From JAVVHH01 sp965199665 (GTDB lineage Bacteria; Pseudomonadota; Alphaproteobacteria; Acetobacterales; Acetobacteraceae), in contig OZ241208.1 of assembly GCA_965199665.1 (NCBI GenBank), positions 1,364,001 to 1,428,000 of the forward strand: a stretch of 64,000 bases of DNA. Reading direction: 5' to 3'. Made by a program: the position numbers and the translations under genes. Below, piece by piece: positions 47,172 through 56,798 of this stretch (its first letter is position 1; each line of letters starts with the position of its first letter). Under the pieces are notes generated by a model. The model saw only the letters and a program-made list of their open reading frames with translations. It searched no databases and was not told where the DNA came from.

Positions 47172-48365
47172 ATGGCGCAGCATAGCGGACGTCACTTCCT
47201 GCAGATCCCAGGGCCGACCAACGTCCCGGATCGCGTGCTACGGGCCATGGACATGCCGACGATCGACCATCGGGGGCCGGAGTTCGCCGCCCTCGGCCGG
47301 GCAGCGCTGGAGGGGGTCCGGAGCGTGTTCCAGACCAGCGGCGACGTGGTGATCTATCCGGCGAGCGGGACGGGCGCGTGGGAGGCGGCGATCGTCAACG
47401 TGCTCGGGGCGGGCGACCGGGTGCTGATGTATGAGACCGGGCAGTTCGCGACGCTGTGGCGCGAGATGGCGGGGCGTTTGGGGCTCGAGGTGGAGTTCGT
47501 GCCGGGCGACTGGCGGCATGGAGTCGACCCGGCGGACGTCGAACGGCGGCTGGCGGCCGACACGGCGCAGGCGATCAAGGCAGTGATGGTCGTGCACAAC
47601 GAGACCAGCACGGGGGTGGTGACGCGGGTGCCGGACGTGCGGTCGGCGATCGACCGGGCGGGCCATCCGGCGCTGCTGATGGTGGATACCATCTCGTCGC
47701 TGGGGAGTGTCGAGTATCGGCACGATGCGTGGGGCGTGGATGTGACGGTGGCCGGGTCGCAGAAAGGGCTGATGCTGCCGCCGGGCCTGAGTTTCAACGC
47801 GATCTCGCCCAAGGCGCTGAAGGCGGCGGAGCAGGGCGGCATGCCACGGTCGTATTGGGATTGGCGGCCGATGCTGGCGAGCAACGAGACGTTCTACTTC
47901 CCGTACACGCCGGCGACCAACATGCTGTACGGGCTGCGCGAGGCGATCGCGATGCTGCACGAGGAAGGGCTGGACCAGGTGTTCGCCCGGCATGCGCGGC
48001 ACGGGGCGGCGACGCGGGCGGCGGTGCGGGCCTGGGGGCTCGAGGTGTTGGCGGCCGACCCGCGCGAGCAGAGCCCGGCGATGACGGCCATCGTCATGCC
48101 CGACGGCCACGATGCAGACGCGCTGCGCCAGGCGATCCTGGAGCATTACGACATGTCGCTCGGGACCGGGCTGGGCAAGCTGAAGGGGCGCGTGTTCCGC
48201 ATCGGTCATTTGGGCCATTTCAACGACCTGATGCTGATGGGCACGCTGGCCGGCGTGGAGATGGGGTTGCACGTGGCGGGGGTTCCGCATCGGGCCGGCG
48301 GCGTCGCGGCGGCGATGGACGTGCTGGCGGGCCGGCGGGACGAGGCGGGGCAAAAGGCCGCCTGA
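47172..48365 (+). CDS. sgaA: Serine--glyoxylate aminotransferase (class V)
   Basis: 397 residues. PLP enzyme that transfers the amino group of serine to glyoxylate, giving hydroxypyruvate and glycine. HFLQIPGPTNVPDRVLRAM at the N-terminus, YPASGTGAWEAAIVN, and the PLP lysine Lys198 in VAGSQKGLMLPPGL; FYFPYTPATNMLYGL is also typical. The ATG at 47172 has a GGGAGG site. The next gene starts at its stop (TGATG), so glyoxylate supply from a 2-hydroxyacid dehydrogenase is likely coupled. Confidence 0.93.
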   Translation: MAQHSGRHFLQIPGPTNVPDRVLRAMDMPTIDHRGPEFAALGRAALEGVRSVFQTSGDVVIYPASGTGAWEAAIVNVLGAGDRVLMYETGQFATLWREMAGRLGLEVEFVPGDWRHGVDPADVERRLAADTAQAIKAVMVVHNETSTGVVTRVPDVRSAIDRAGHPALLMVDTISSLGSVEYRHDAWGVDVTVAGSQKGLMLPPGLSFNAISPKALKAAEQGGMPRSYWDWRPMLASNETFYFPYTPATNMLYGLREAIAMLHEEGLDQVFARHARHGAATRAAVRAWGLEVLAADPREQSPAMTAIVMPDGHDADALRQAILEHYDMSLGTGLGKLKGRVFRIGHLGHFNDLMLMGTLAGVEMGLHVAGVPHRAGGVAAAMDVLAGRRDEAGQKAA

Positions 48366-51253
48366 TGCTGGACCGTGTGCCAGTGCCGGTCGGGGATGTG
48401 CGGCTGGCGCAGCGGCTGCGGCGGGAGACGTCCGGCGAGGTGCTGTTCTCGCGGGGGGATCGCGGGCGCTACAGCACGGACGCGTCGATCTACCAGGTGG
48501 AACCGGTGGGTGTGCTGGTGCCGCGGACGGTTGCGGACGTGGCGGCGGCGTTGGCCATCGCGCGCGAGCATGGCGTGCCGGTGCTGCCGCGCGGGGGCGG
48601 GACGAGCCAGTGCGGGCAGACGGTGAACCGAGCGCTGGTGCTGGACTGCACCAAATATTTGCGCGGCATCCTCGAGCTGGACCTGGCCGGGCGGACGGCG
48701 TGGGTCGAGCCGGGCCTGGTGCTGAACCACCTCAATCGCGAGCTTAAGCCGCACGGGCTGTTCTTCCCAGTCGATCCGAGCACTCATGCGCGCTGCACCA
48801 TCGGCGGCATGGCCGGCAATAATTCGTGCGGCGCCAAAAGCATCCGTTACGGGCTGATGGCCGACAACGTCGACGCCATCGACGCGCTGCTGGCGGATGG
48901 GACGCGGCACCGGTTCGGGGCGGTTTCGGATAATCTGGGCGGCGACGTGCCGCCGGCGATCGCGACGTTGATCGAGCGGCTGCGCGCGCTCGGCGCGGCG
49001 GAGGCGGACGAGATCGCGGCGAGGTTCCCGCAGCAACTGCGCCGGGTGGGCGGCTACAATATCGAGGTGCTGACCCCGGACGCGCGGCGCGAGGGGCGGG
49101 AGAACCTGGCGCGGTTGCTGGTCGGGTCGGAGGGCACGCTGGCGTTCTCGGCCGCGATCCAGCTCTCGCTGCAGCCGATCCTGCCGCGCAAGGTTCTCGG
49201 CATCTGCCAGTTCCCGAGCTTCCGTGCGGCCATGGCGGCGACCCGGCACCTGGTCGCGCTCGGGCCGGAGGCGGTGGAGTTGGTCGACCGCACCATGATC
49301 GACCTCGGGCGCGGCATCGCGATGTATCGGCCGACCATCGATCGCATGATCCGCGGCGAGCCGGACTCGTTGCTGATCGTGGAGTTCCACGGCCACGAGG
49401 ACGCGCCGCTGCTGGCCAAGCTCGCCGCGCTCGAGGAGGCGATGGCCGATCTCGGCTACCCCGACGCGGTGGTGCCGGCGACCGACCCGGCGTTCCAGGC
49501 GCAGATCGCGTCGGTGCGGGAAGCCGGGCTGAACATCATGATGAGCATGAAGGGGGACGGCAAACCGGTCTCCTTCATCGAGGATTGCGCGGTCGGGCTC
49601 GACGATTTGGCGGACTACACGGAGCGGCTGAACGACGTCTTCGAGCGGCACGGCACCAAGGGGACCTGGTACGCCCATGCCAGCGTCGGCTGCCTCCACG
49701 TGCGGCCGGTGCTGAACATGAAGGACCCCGCCGACATCCGCACCATGCGGGCGGTGGCGGAGGAGTGCTTCGCGCTGGTGCGGGAGTACAAGGGTTCGCA
49801 TAGCGGCGAGCATGGCGACGGGATCGTGCGGTCCGAGTTCCACCGCGAGATGTTCGGGTCGCGGATCGTGGGCGCGTTCGAGGCGGTGAAGGAGCTGTTC
49901 GACCCGGCCGGGCTGCTGAACCCGAACCGGGTGGTGCACCCGCCGCGCATGGATGACACGAGCCTCTTCCGCTACGGACCTGATTATGCGGCCTTACCTG
50001 TCGCGCCGGCGCTGGACTGGTCGGCCCATGCCGGGCCGGTCGGCGGCATGCTCGCGGCGGTCGAGATGTGCAACAACAACGGCGCCTGCCGGGCGTTCGA
50101 GCCGGGCAGCATGTGCCCGAGCTACCGGGTCACCCGCGACGAGCAGCATCTGACGCGGGGGCGGGCCAACACGCTGCGCCTGGCGCTGACGGGGCAGCTC
50201 GGGGCGGCGGCGCTGGCGAGCGACGACGTCCATGACGCGCTGAAGCTGTGCGTGTCGTGCAAGGCGTGCCGGCGGGAGTGCCCGACCGGGGTCGACATGG
50301 CCAAGATGAAGATCGAGGCGTTGGCGGCGCGGGCGCGGATGCATGGGGTCGCGGCGCGGGAGCGGTTGGTGGCGGAGTTGCCGCGCTATGCCGGGCTGGC
50401 GCGGCATTTCGCGCCGTTGCTGAATTGGGGCAACCGGTCGCAGGCGCTGCGGCGCGCAGGCGAGCGGGCGGTCGGCGTCGCGGCATCGCGGGCCTTGCCG
50501 GACTGGAGCGCGCGGGCGCGGCGACGCGACCCGGGCGAGCCGGCCCCGCGCGGCGACGTGCTGCTGTTCGCCGACACGTTCAACCGGGCCTACGAACCGG
50601 GGAATATCGAGGCAGCGCGGCGCGTCCTGCGAGCGGCCGGATTCCGGGCGGTGGTGCCTCGGCAGCGGCTTTGTTGCGGGCGGACCTACCTGGCGGCCGG
50701 GCTGGTGGAGCGGGCGCGGGCGGAAGCGCGGCGGACGATCGCAGCACTGGCCGGGACGCTGCCGGTGGTGGGGCTGGAACCGTCTTGCCTGCTGACCATG
50801 CGCGACGAGTTTCGCTCGCTGCTACCGGGGTCGGCGGCCGACGATCTGGCCGGGCGGGCGCTGTTGCTCGGCGAGTTCCTGGTGCGCGCGGGCGGCGACC
50901 TCCCGCTCCGGCCGATGACGTCGCCGCGTGCGCACGTGCACGGACACTGTCACCAGAAGGCGTTCGCTGCCTTCGAGAATACGCTGGCGGCCTTGCGCCG
51001 GGTGCCGGGCCTGGACGTGCAGCCGATCGAGAGCTCGTGCTGCGGCATGGCCGGGGCGTTCGGCTACGGGGCGGAGACGCAGGCGGCCAGCCGGGCGATG
51101 GGGGAGGCCAAGCTCGCGCCCGCGATCCGCGCGGCCGCTGCCGATGCGCTGATCGTGGCCGACGGGACGTCGTGCCGGCATCAGATCCGCGACCTCACGG
51201 GGCGGGCGGCGGTGCATTCCGCAGTGGCGTTGGCGCGCGCGCTGGCGCCGTGA
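48365..51253 (+). CDS. FAD-linked oxidase fused to Fe-S/CCG domain (D-lactate/D-2-hydroxyacid dehydrogenase type)
   Basis: 962 residues. The FAD-binding domain of the VAO family has PRGGGTSQCGQ near 76-86 and GGMAGNNSCGAKS; the C-terminal FAD-oxidase domain has SGEHGDGIVRSEF. A first Fe-S site lies near 567 (MCNNNGACR to MCPSYR), a second at about 628 (CVSCKACRRECP), and two CCG motifs near 770 and 891 as in GlpC/HdrB. The architecture is that of membrane-associated quinone-linked D-lactate or D-2-hydroxyglutarate/glycolate dehydrogenases. The aminotransferase upstream points to glycolate, glycerate or hydroxypyruvate metabolism. The start is the ATG overlapping the sgaA stop by 1 nt. Confidence 0.9.
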   Translation: MLDRVPVPVGDVRLAQRLRRETSGEVLFSRGDRGRYSTDASIYQVEPVGVLVPRTVADVAAALAIAREHGVPVLPRGGGTSQCGQTVNRALVLDCTKYLRGILELDLAGRTAWVEPGLVLNHLNRELKPHGLFFPVDPSTHARCTIGGMAGNNSCGAKSIRYGLMADNVDAIDALLADGTRHRFGAVSDNLGGDVPPAIATLIERLRALGAAEADEIAARFPQQLRRVGGYNIEVLTPDARREGRENLARLLVGSEGTLAFSAAIQLSLQPILPRKVLGICQFPSFRAAMAATRHLVALGPEAVELVDRTMIDLGRGIAMYRPTIDRMIRGEPDSLLIVEFHGHEDAPLLAKLAALEEAMADLGYPDAVVPATDPAFQAQIASVREAGLNIMMSMKGDGKPVSFIEDCAVGLDDLADYTERLNDVFERHGTKGTWYAHASVGCLHVRPVLNMKDPADIRTMRAVAEECFALVREYKGSHSGEHGDGIVRSEFHREMFGSRIVGAFEAVKELFDPAGLLNPNRVVHPPRMDDTSLFRYGPDYAALPVAPALDWSAHAGPVGGMLAAVEMCNNNGACRAFEPGSMCPSYRVTRDEQHLTRGRANTLRLALTGQLGAAALASDDVHDALKLCVSCKACRRECPTGVDMAKMKIEALAARARMHGVAARERLVAELPRYAGLARHFAPLLNWGNRSQALRRAGERAVGVAASRALPDWSARARRRDPGEPAPRGDVLLFADTFNRAYEPGNIEAARRVLRAAGFRAVVPRQRLCCGRTYLAAGLVERARAEARRTIAALAGTLPVVGLEPSCLLTMRDEFRSLLPGSAADDLAGRALLLGEFLVRAGGDLPLRPMTSPRAHVHGHCHQKAFAAFENTLAALRRVPGLDVQPIESSCCGMAGAFGYGAETQAASRAMGEAKLAPAIRAAAADALIVADGTSCRHQIRDLTGRAAVHSAVALARALAP

Positions 51254-51669
51254 TCGCGATCACGCGGTCCATCAGCCTCGACGAGGCCGAGCTCCAGGAG
51301 ACCTTCCTACGCTCCAGCGGCGCCGGCGGGCAGAACATCCAGAAGGTGGAGACCGCCGTACAGCTCCGCTTCGACGCGGCGCACAGCCCCTCGTTGCCGG
51401 AGCACGTGCGGACCCGGTTGCTCAGCCTCGCCGGGCGACGCGCGACCAATGACGGCGTGATCGTCATCACGGCGCAGCGGCACCGGACGCAGCAGCGCAA
51501 CCGAGAGGACGCGCTGGAGCGGTTGTTGGAGCTGATCCGCGCCGCCGCGGCACCGCTTCCGCCGAAGCGCCGGCCGACCAAGCCCACCTATGGCTCGCAG
51601 CAGCGGCGGCTCGAGGGCAAATCCCAACGGTCCTCGCTGAAGGCGACCCGGCGCAACCTGGACGACTGA
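51250..51669 (+). CDS. arfB: Peptidyl-tRNA hydrolase ArfB (YaeJ), ribosome rescue factor
   Basis: 139 residues. GGQ at 26-28 in SSGAGGQNIQKVETAVQLRF hydrolyses peptidyl-tRNA on stalled ribosomes, and the basic C-terminal tail (KRRPTKPTYG ... KATRR) enters the empty mRNA channel. No codon-recognition domain, so it is not a release factor. The GTG at 51250 overlaps the preceding stop (GTGA). Confidence 0.95.
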   Translation: MIAITRSISLDEAELQETFLRSSGAGGQNIQKVETAVQLRFDAAHSPSLPEHVRTRLLSLAGRRATNDGVIVITAQRHRTQQRNREDALERLLELIRAAAAPLPPKRRPTKPTYGSQQRRLEGKSQRSSLKATRRNLDD

Positions 51670-51695
51670 TCCCTCTCAGGGGCCGCCCGACAAGC

Positions 51696-53612
51696 TCAGA
51701 TCGGCGGGGAGGCCGGAGGGCGGGAGCCGTCCGGGCCGGGGCGGGGGCGCAGGGTGCGGCGAAGGAGTTGCGAGAGGCGGCGGCGATGCAGGCGATCGGT
51801 CTCCATCGAGACTTCCGTCGCGGTGCGCCGCAGCGACAGCCGGCGGTTGTGGAATTCCGCCAGTTCCGGCCGGTGGCCGACACTGATCAGCGTGGCGCCG
51901 CCGAGTTCGTGGCGGAACAGGCCCATGATGGAGGCTTGGGTGTCCACGTCGAGCGCGGCCGTGGCCTCGTCCAGGATGACGATGTCCGGCTTCTGGACCA
52001 AGAGGCGAACGAAGCCGATCCGCTGCTGCTCGCCGCCGGAGAGCAGCTTGTCCCAGCGATCCTCCTCGTCGAGCCGGTGCACGAGGTGGTTCAGGCCGCA
52101 GCGGCGGAGCGCGGTTTCCAGCTCTTCGGTGGTCGGGGGCACGGCGGTGATGGGGTAGTGCAGCACCTGGCGCAGCGTGCCGTTCGGGATGTAGGCGCGC
52201 TGCGGCAGGAAGGCGACGCGCGCATTGGCTGGGATCAGCACCCGGCCGGAGCCCCACGGCCACAGCCCGGCAATGGCACGGATCAGCGTGCTCTTGCCCG
52301 TGCCGCTCTCACCGGTGAGCAGGACGCGCTCGCCCGGCCCGATCTCGGTGGTTGCCTCGTCGATCATGACGCGGCCGTCGAACTGCGCCACGGACAGGTT
52401 CTCCAGCCGGACATGGTCGTCCGGGCTGTCGCCGATGACGATGTGCTCGTGCTCCTCGATGCCGACGGAACTGTCCAGCCGGGTGAAGGCGGCCCACAGG
52501 CCGGTGACGCGGCCGGCGGAGGCCATCCACTCGGCAATGCGCGGGTAGTTGTCGAAGATCCAGTTCAGCGCCACCTGGACCTGCGCAAAGGCGGCGGCGG
52601 TCTGCATCAGCGCGCCCAGCGTCAGCTTGCCGGCGAGGAAGTTCGGCGCCTCCAGCAGCAGCGGCACCACGGGAGCCACCGCCCAGTTGCTGCCCATCAG
52701 CCACATCATGCGCGACCATTGCTTGAGCATGCGCATCCAGCTGTCGACCAGCAGATGCAGCGTGTCGTGCAGGGACTTGGTCTCGTCCGCCTCGCCGCCG
52801 ATCAGCGCGATGCTTTCGGCGTTCTCGCGGACGCGGCCCATCTCGGTGCGCAGCTTGGCTTCGGCGGCGTTCTTTTCCTCGATGCGGTGGATCAGCGGGC
52901 GGCCGAAGATCAGCATGGAGCCCGACATGATGCCGGAATAGATCACCGCGGCGATCACCATGAAGCCGGGGATGGTGACGCCGCCCACCTCGATGTCGCC
53001 GCCGACGGACCAGAGCACGACAAAGAACACCAGCGCGGCGAGCACGGCGTTGAGGATCCCGGTGCCGAACTCCACCACCGGCTCGGTCGCGACCCGCGCA
53101 TCCTCGGCGATGCGGAACTCCGGCGCATCGAGGTCAGGGGCGGCGATGCTGAGGCGGTAGAAGCGTTGGTTGTCCAGCCACTGCGCGGTCAGGCGCTTGG
53201 TGAGCCATTGCCGCCAGTAGACCTGCAGCTTGACCCGCGAGGTGAGGGAGAAGACGCTGATGGTCGAGGCGGCGACGGCGAGCACGGCGAACAGGCTGAC
53301 GGCGCCGAGTACGCCTTTTGAGCTCTTTTGCTGGAGCGCGTCGAAGAAATACGCGTTCCACTTGTTGACGCCGTATTGGACCGTCGTGTTGGCGGCGACC
53401 AGGAACAACGCGGCGACGGTCAGCTTCCAGGCGACCGGCGCGGTACCTCCGCGCCAGAAACCGCCGGCGAGGCGCCAGTAACCGCGGACGGTGCTGGTCG
53501 AGCGCGGACGCTTATCCTTCGGAAGGGCTGCAACGGCCGCCTGGGCGGTGCCCGGGAGGCTATCGGGCAGAATCGAACCCGAGGAAGCCCGCCTGCGGCA
53601 CCGGCGCGCCAC
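51696..53612 (-). CDS. ABC transporter, SbmA/BacA/YddA-like permease fused to ATPase
   Basis: Half-transporter with six transmembrane helices (residues about 45-340) and a C-terminal ATPase: Walker A GESGTGKSTLI, signature LSGGEQQRIGF, Walker B VILDEAT. Like ABCD/SbmA-type proteins it may import peptides, cobalamin or long-chain acyl compounds. The C-terminal tail is unusually Arg/Pro-rich. The true start is unclear: the GTG at 53612 is given; a GTG at 53663 would lengthen the overlap with the ankyrin gene to 104 nt. Confidence 0.85.
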   Translation of the reverse strand: MARRCRRRASSGSILPDSLPGTAQAAVAALPKDKRPRSTSTVRGYWRLAGGFWRGGTAPVAWKLTVAALFLVAANTTVQYGVNKWNAYFFDALQQKSSKGVLGAVSLFAVLAVAASTISVFSLTSRVKLQVYWRQWLTKRLTAQWLDNQRFYRLSIAAPDLDAPEFRIAEDARVATEPVVEFGTGILNAVLAALVFFVVLWSVGGDIEVGGVTIPGFMVIAAVIYSGIMSGSMLIFGRPLIHRIEEKNAAEAKLRTEMGRVRENAESIALIGGEADETKSLHDTLHLLVDSWMRMLKQWSRMMWLMGSNWAVAPVVPLLLEAPNFLAGKLTLGALMQTAAAFAQVQVALNWIFDNYPRIAEWMASAGRVTGLWAAFTRLDSSVGIEEHEHIVIGDSPDDHVRLENLSVAQFDGRVMIDEATTEIGPGERVLLTGESGTGKSTLIRAIAGLWPWGSGRVLIPANARVAFLPQRAYIPNGTLRQVLHYPITAVPPTTEELETALRRCGLNHLVHRLDEEDRWDKLLSGGEQQRIGFVRLLVQKPDIVILDEATAALDVDTQASIMGLFRHELGGATLISVGHRPELAEFHNRRLSLRRTATEVSMETDRLHRRRLSQLLRRTLRPRPGPDGSRPPASPPI

Positions 53613-54216
53613 CGTCGCCGGCGAACAGGCGAGCGTTGTGCGACGGGGCAGGCGCGGCTTCACGGCGGGCGGTGCGCGACTGGGCGAGTTGCTCGCGGCG
53701 CGCGCGCGCAGCGTCGGCGGCGGCCTGTCGGCGCTCGGCCCGGCTCTGCGCCGGGCTGCCGGCGGTGCCGGTGGCGGCGCGGCCGGGGCCGGACGCCGTG
53801 CTGTAACCGGCGCCGCCCCGGAGCGAGAGCAGCAGGAACGAGATCTCGTTGCGGCCCAGATCGACCGACTGCTCCAGCGGCGTCAGGCCGAGGACGTTAC
53901 GGCCGGTGATGTCCGCCCCACGGCCGATCGCCTCGCGGGCGGCAACGGTATCTCCGCGGTTGATGGCGTCGAACAACGCCTCCGTCGGCGGCATGTCGGC
54001 GGGGAGGCGCTCGGCCGGTGCCGCGGAACTGGGCTCAGCGCGGGCGCCCGGCACGGCGGCCGGACCCGGCTCGACGGGCTTGCGGCCGCGCACCAGCGGC
54101 TGATTGTCCGGCGTGGTGATCGGCTTGGGCACCGTCGCCTGAGCGAAAACGGGTTCGACGCTGCCCGCAAGCAGCAAGACGGCGAAGGAAGTGGCAGCGA
54201 GAAGCGATCTGACCAT
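53560..54216 (-). CDS. Secreted/periplasmic ankyrin-repeat protein
   Basis: 218 residues. A signal peptide (FAVLLLAGSVEPVFAQA) is followed by a Pro-rich linker, one or two ankyrin repeats (ALFDAINRGDTVAAREAIGRG and NVLGLTPLEQSVDLGRNE) and an Ala/Arg-rich tail with a coiled-coil look. Likely a periplasmic binding protein for a partner; the target is unknown. It lies between the TspO-like and ABC transporter genes on the same strand. Confidence 0.75.
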   Translation of the reverse strand: MVRSLLAATSFAVLLLAGSVEPVFAQATVPKPITTPDNQPLVRGRKPVEPGPAAVPGARAEPSSAAPAERLPADMPPTEALFDAINRGDTVAAREAIGRGADITGRNVLGLTPLEQSVDLGRNEISFLLLSLRGGAGYSTASGPGRAATGTAGSPAQSRAERRQAAADAARARREQLAQSRTARREAAPAPSHNARLFAGDGGAPVPQAGFLGFDSAR

Positions 54217-54245
54217 CCTGTGAGCATATCGCAACTCGACGTGTT

Positions 54246-54650
54246 CTAAAAGCGAGAGGCGACGATCGTTGCAGTTGCGAGGAGCCAGACTGCGTACGGG
54301 ATCAAGAGCAGGGCCGCCGCCGGCTGCAATCGGCGGAAAGCGCGGCCGGTCCAGACCGTTGCCGCGGCGCAGAGCAGGACCATCGCCAACGCCGGGCCGG
54401 GCCCGAAGCTGGTCCACGTCGCCGGCACCAACGCGCCACCCAGCAACATCCAGCCCCAGCGACGCAACCCCGCCCGCTTGCGCTCCAATCCGACGTCGAT
54501 CCGGCGCCAGACCAGCCACGCGGCCAGGCCATTGAACGGCGACAGGATCGCTTCGAGCAGCAACAGCCGCGGGGTCACCACGAAGCCGGTGCCGGCCAGC
54601 CGCGCCTGCGCGAGCGGCACCAGCATGGACAGGCCGAGCAGGCCGAACAA
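54246..54650 (-). CDS. TspO/MBR-like membrane protein, divergent
   Basis: 134 residues, four to five transmembrane helices. ILSPFNGLAAWLVWRRI and RAFRRLQPAAALLLIPYAVW resemble the second and last helices of TspO (tryptophan-rich sensory protein). The family is usually 150-160 residues, so the N-terminus is short; no upstream start exists before the VWA gene stop. TspO binds porphyrins and acts in tetrapyrrole and oxygen or light responses. The call is tentative. The start is a TTG at 54650. Confidence 0.5.
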   Translation of the reverse strand: MFGLLGLSMLVPLAQARLAGTGFVVTPRLLLLEAILSPFNGLAAWLVWRRIDVGLERKRAGLRRWGWMLLGGALVPATWTSFGPGPALAMVLLCAAATVWTGRAFRRLQPAAALLLIPYAVWLLATATIVASRF

Positions 54651-54725
54651 CGCGAGCAGATTGGAGCGTGCAGCCCGGCGGCGAGCGGGTTCAGTCGGTT
54701 TGAAGGCACGCCCTCCCGATGGACA

Positions 54726-56798
54726 TCATCCCGCCCCTTCGCGGCGCCAGGCCAGCACGACGAGCCCGAGCAGGAGGAGCAGCGCCAGCGGCGGCGGCAG
54801 AAGCGGAATGGCGCGGACGCCGGTGACGACGTGATCGTTGCGGCGCGGCAGGCCGATCCAGCCGGCCCCGGTGCTCTCGCGCCCGGCCTCCGTCCGCCGC
54901 AGCTCCGGCAGGCCGGCGCCGATGAAGCGGACGCTGCCGCCGGAGCTGCGAGCGATCGGCGCCAAGATGGTGGCGGTGGCGCGCAGGTCGGCCAGTTCGC
55001 GCGGGTTGGCGTTGGCAGCGGCGACGTAGATGGTGCGGGTGCCGTCGGAGACCTGCCACACGCCGGGCTCGGCGGCGTCGAGATCGCCTTGCCAGAAGCC
55101 GGGCCGGGCCTGCATCAAGGCAAGCTGCGCCTGCCGGCCAGACGGCGCGGTGACGGTCACGTCGACGCCGGGGAGGTCCTCGAGGCTGCGGCGCTCGATG
55201 TGCAGGCGGTCCTTGTCGATGGTGCCCCGCAAAGTCTCCTCTTCCAGGGCCGGCTCCTTCATGGCCCAGTGCGCGATACGGCGGAGCAGCTCGGCTTGCG
55301 GGCCGCCGCCCTCGTGCCCGCGCGACCAGAGCCAAATCTGGTCGGAAAGCAGCAGCGCGACCCGGCCGTCGCCGACGCGGTTGAGCAGCAGCAGCGGGGC
55401 GCCATCGCCCGCGCTCATCAAGGCCTGGCCGCCGGTAGAGGCCGCGTCGATGTAGCGATACCAGTCGCCCCATGGCGGCGTGCCGCTACCGGCGCCTTGG
55501 AGCCCCTCGGTGACAGGATGCCGCGCGCCGAGAGCGGTGACGAGCGGGCGGAACGGACCATTCACTACGCCGGCACTGCCGCCCAGGCGCACGGGCAACA
55601 CGCTGCCGAGATTGGTCGCGGCCAGCGAGGCGGCACCGACGAACTCCGGCCCGGCACTGAGCAACAAGGCGCCGCCGCCGCGCACGTAGTCGGCGATGTT
55701 GCGCAAGTAAATCGGCGGCAGGATGTTGTTCCGGTTCGAGAACCGGTCGAGGATGATGAGGTCGAAGTCGCGGATCTTGACCTGGAACAGCTCGCGGACC
55801 GGGAAGGCGATCAGCGACAGCTCGTTGGTCGGCGTCATGTCGTCACGATCCGGCGGGCGCAGGATGGTGAAATGCACGAGGTCGACTGCCGGGTCGGCCT
55901 TGAGCAGGCGGCGCCAGGTGCGCTCACCCTGGTGTGGCTCGCCGGAAACCAGCAAGACCCGCAGCCGGTCACGCACGCCGTTGATGGAGATCACGGCCCG
56001 GTTGTTCAGGGTGGAGATCTCGCCGGGAAGCGGGTCGGCCTGCAGCTCCACCACCGTGGCGCCGGCGCGGGTGATCGGGATGTCGACCGCGACTTCCTGA
56101 CCGACCGGCACCGATTGCGCCTCGGGCGGCTCGCCGTCGCGGCGAACGGTGAGCCGGGCGAAGCCGTTGCGCGCCGGGATGCCGAGATCGTCCACGGCGA
56201 GGCGGATGGTCGCGTTGCGGCCGACCAGGCCGAAGCTCGGCGCCTCGACGATGCGGATGCGGCGATCGGTCTGCTCGCCGGTGGCGGCGACCAGGGCGTG
56301 GAACGGGGCGGGCAGCGGCGTGGAGGGAAGGTCGTGGACCTGGCCGTCGGTGAGGGCGACGATGCCGGCCAGGCGTGAGCGCGGGATGTCGGCCAGGGCG
56401 CGCTCGATGGCGGCGAACATGGCCGTCCCATCGTGGCCGCCTTCCGGGACGACCACGGTGCGCATGTCGAGGTCGGGCAGGCCCGCGGCGGTCTGGGCGA
56501 GCTGGGCGGCGGCGGCGTCGCGCAACGCGGCCCGGTCGCCGACGCGCATGGAGTCGGAACGGTCGATCACGAACAGGCCGATATCGGGCAGGACGTCCCG
56601 GGTTTCCTCGACCAGGCGAGGGCCGGCGAGCCAGCCGAGCAACACGGCGAAGGCGAGGGCGCGCCACAACACGCCGCGCGCGCGGCCGATCAGGGCGGGA
56701 ACGAGCGCGGCCAGGCAGAGCAGCGCCAGGAGGCCGAGCGCCCAGAGCGGGATGGCCGGGTCGAAACGGAGCGCCGCGTACGCTTGCGCGAGCTTCAT
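54726..56798 (-). CDS. VWA-domain membrane protein with glutamine amidotransferase-like part
   Basis: 690 residues. Two N-terminal helices (17-38, 45-60), a VWA domain with an intact MIDAS D79-R-S81-D-S83 (FVIDRSDSM) and ALTDGQVHD, a central class-I GATase-like segment around DLIILDRFSNRN and YVRGGGALLLSAGPE, and a C-terminal helix. These proteins act with MoxR ATPases in envelope or metallo-enzyme assembly. The ATGA overlap joins it to the DUF4159 gene. Confidence 0.85.
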   Translation of the reverse strand: MKLAQAYAALRFDPAIPLWALGLLALLCLAALVPALIGRARGVLWRALAFAVLLGWLAGPRLVEETRDVLPDIGLFVIDRSDSMRVGDRAALRDAAAAQLAQTAAGLPDLDMRTVVVPEGGHDGTAMFAAIERALADIPRSRLAGIVALTDGQVHDLPSTPLPAPFHALVAATGEQTDRRIRIVEAPSFGLVGRNATIRLAVDDLGIPARNGFARLTVRRDGEPPEAQSVPVGQEVAVDIPITRAGATVVELQADPLPGEISTLNNRAVISINGVRDRLRVLLVSGEPHQGERTWRRLLKADPAVDLVHFTILRPPDRDDMTPTNELSLIAFPVRELFQVKIRDFDLIILDRFSNRNNILPPIYLRNIADYVRGGGALLLSAGPEFVGAASLAATNLGSVLPVRLGGSAGVVNGPFRPLVTALGARHPVTEGLQGAGSGTPPWGDWYRYIDAASTGGQALMSAGDGAPLLLLNRVGDGRVALLLSDQIWLWSRGHEGGGPQAELLRRIAHWAMKEPALEEETLRGTIDKDRLHIERRSLEDLPGVDVTVTAPSGRQAQLALMQARPGFWQGDLDAAEPGVWQVSDGTRTIYVAAANANPRELADLRATATILAPIARSSGGSVRFIGAGLPELRRTEAGRESTGAGWIGLPRRNDHVVTGVRAIPLLPPPLALLLLLGLVVLAWRREGAG

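Noticed and set aside
46860..47185. Short frames in the mobA-sgaA spacer
   Set aside because: They overlap on both strands, lack ribosome binding sites and have shadow-like composition.
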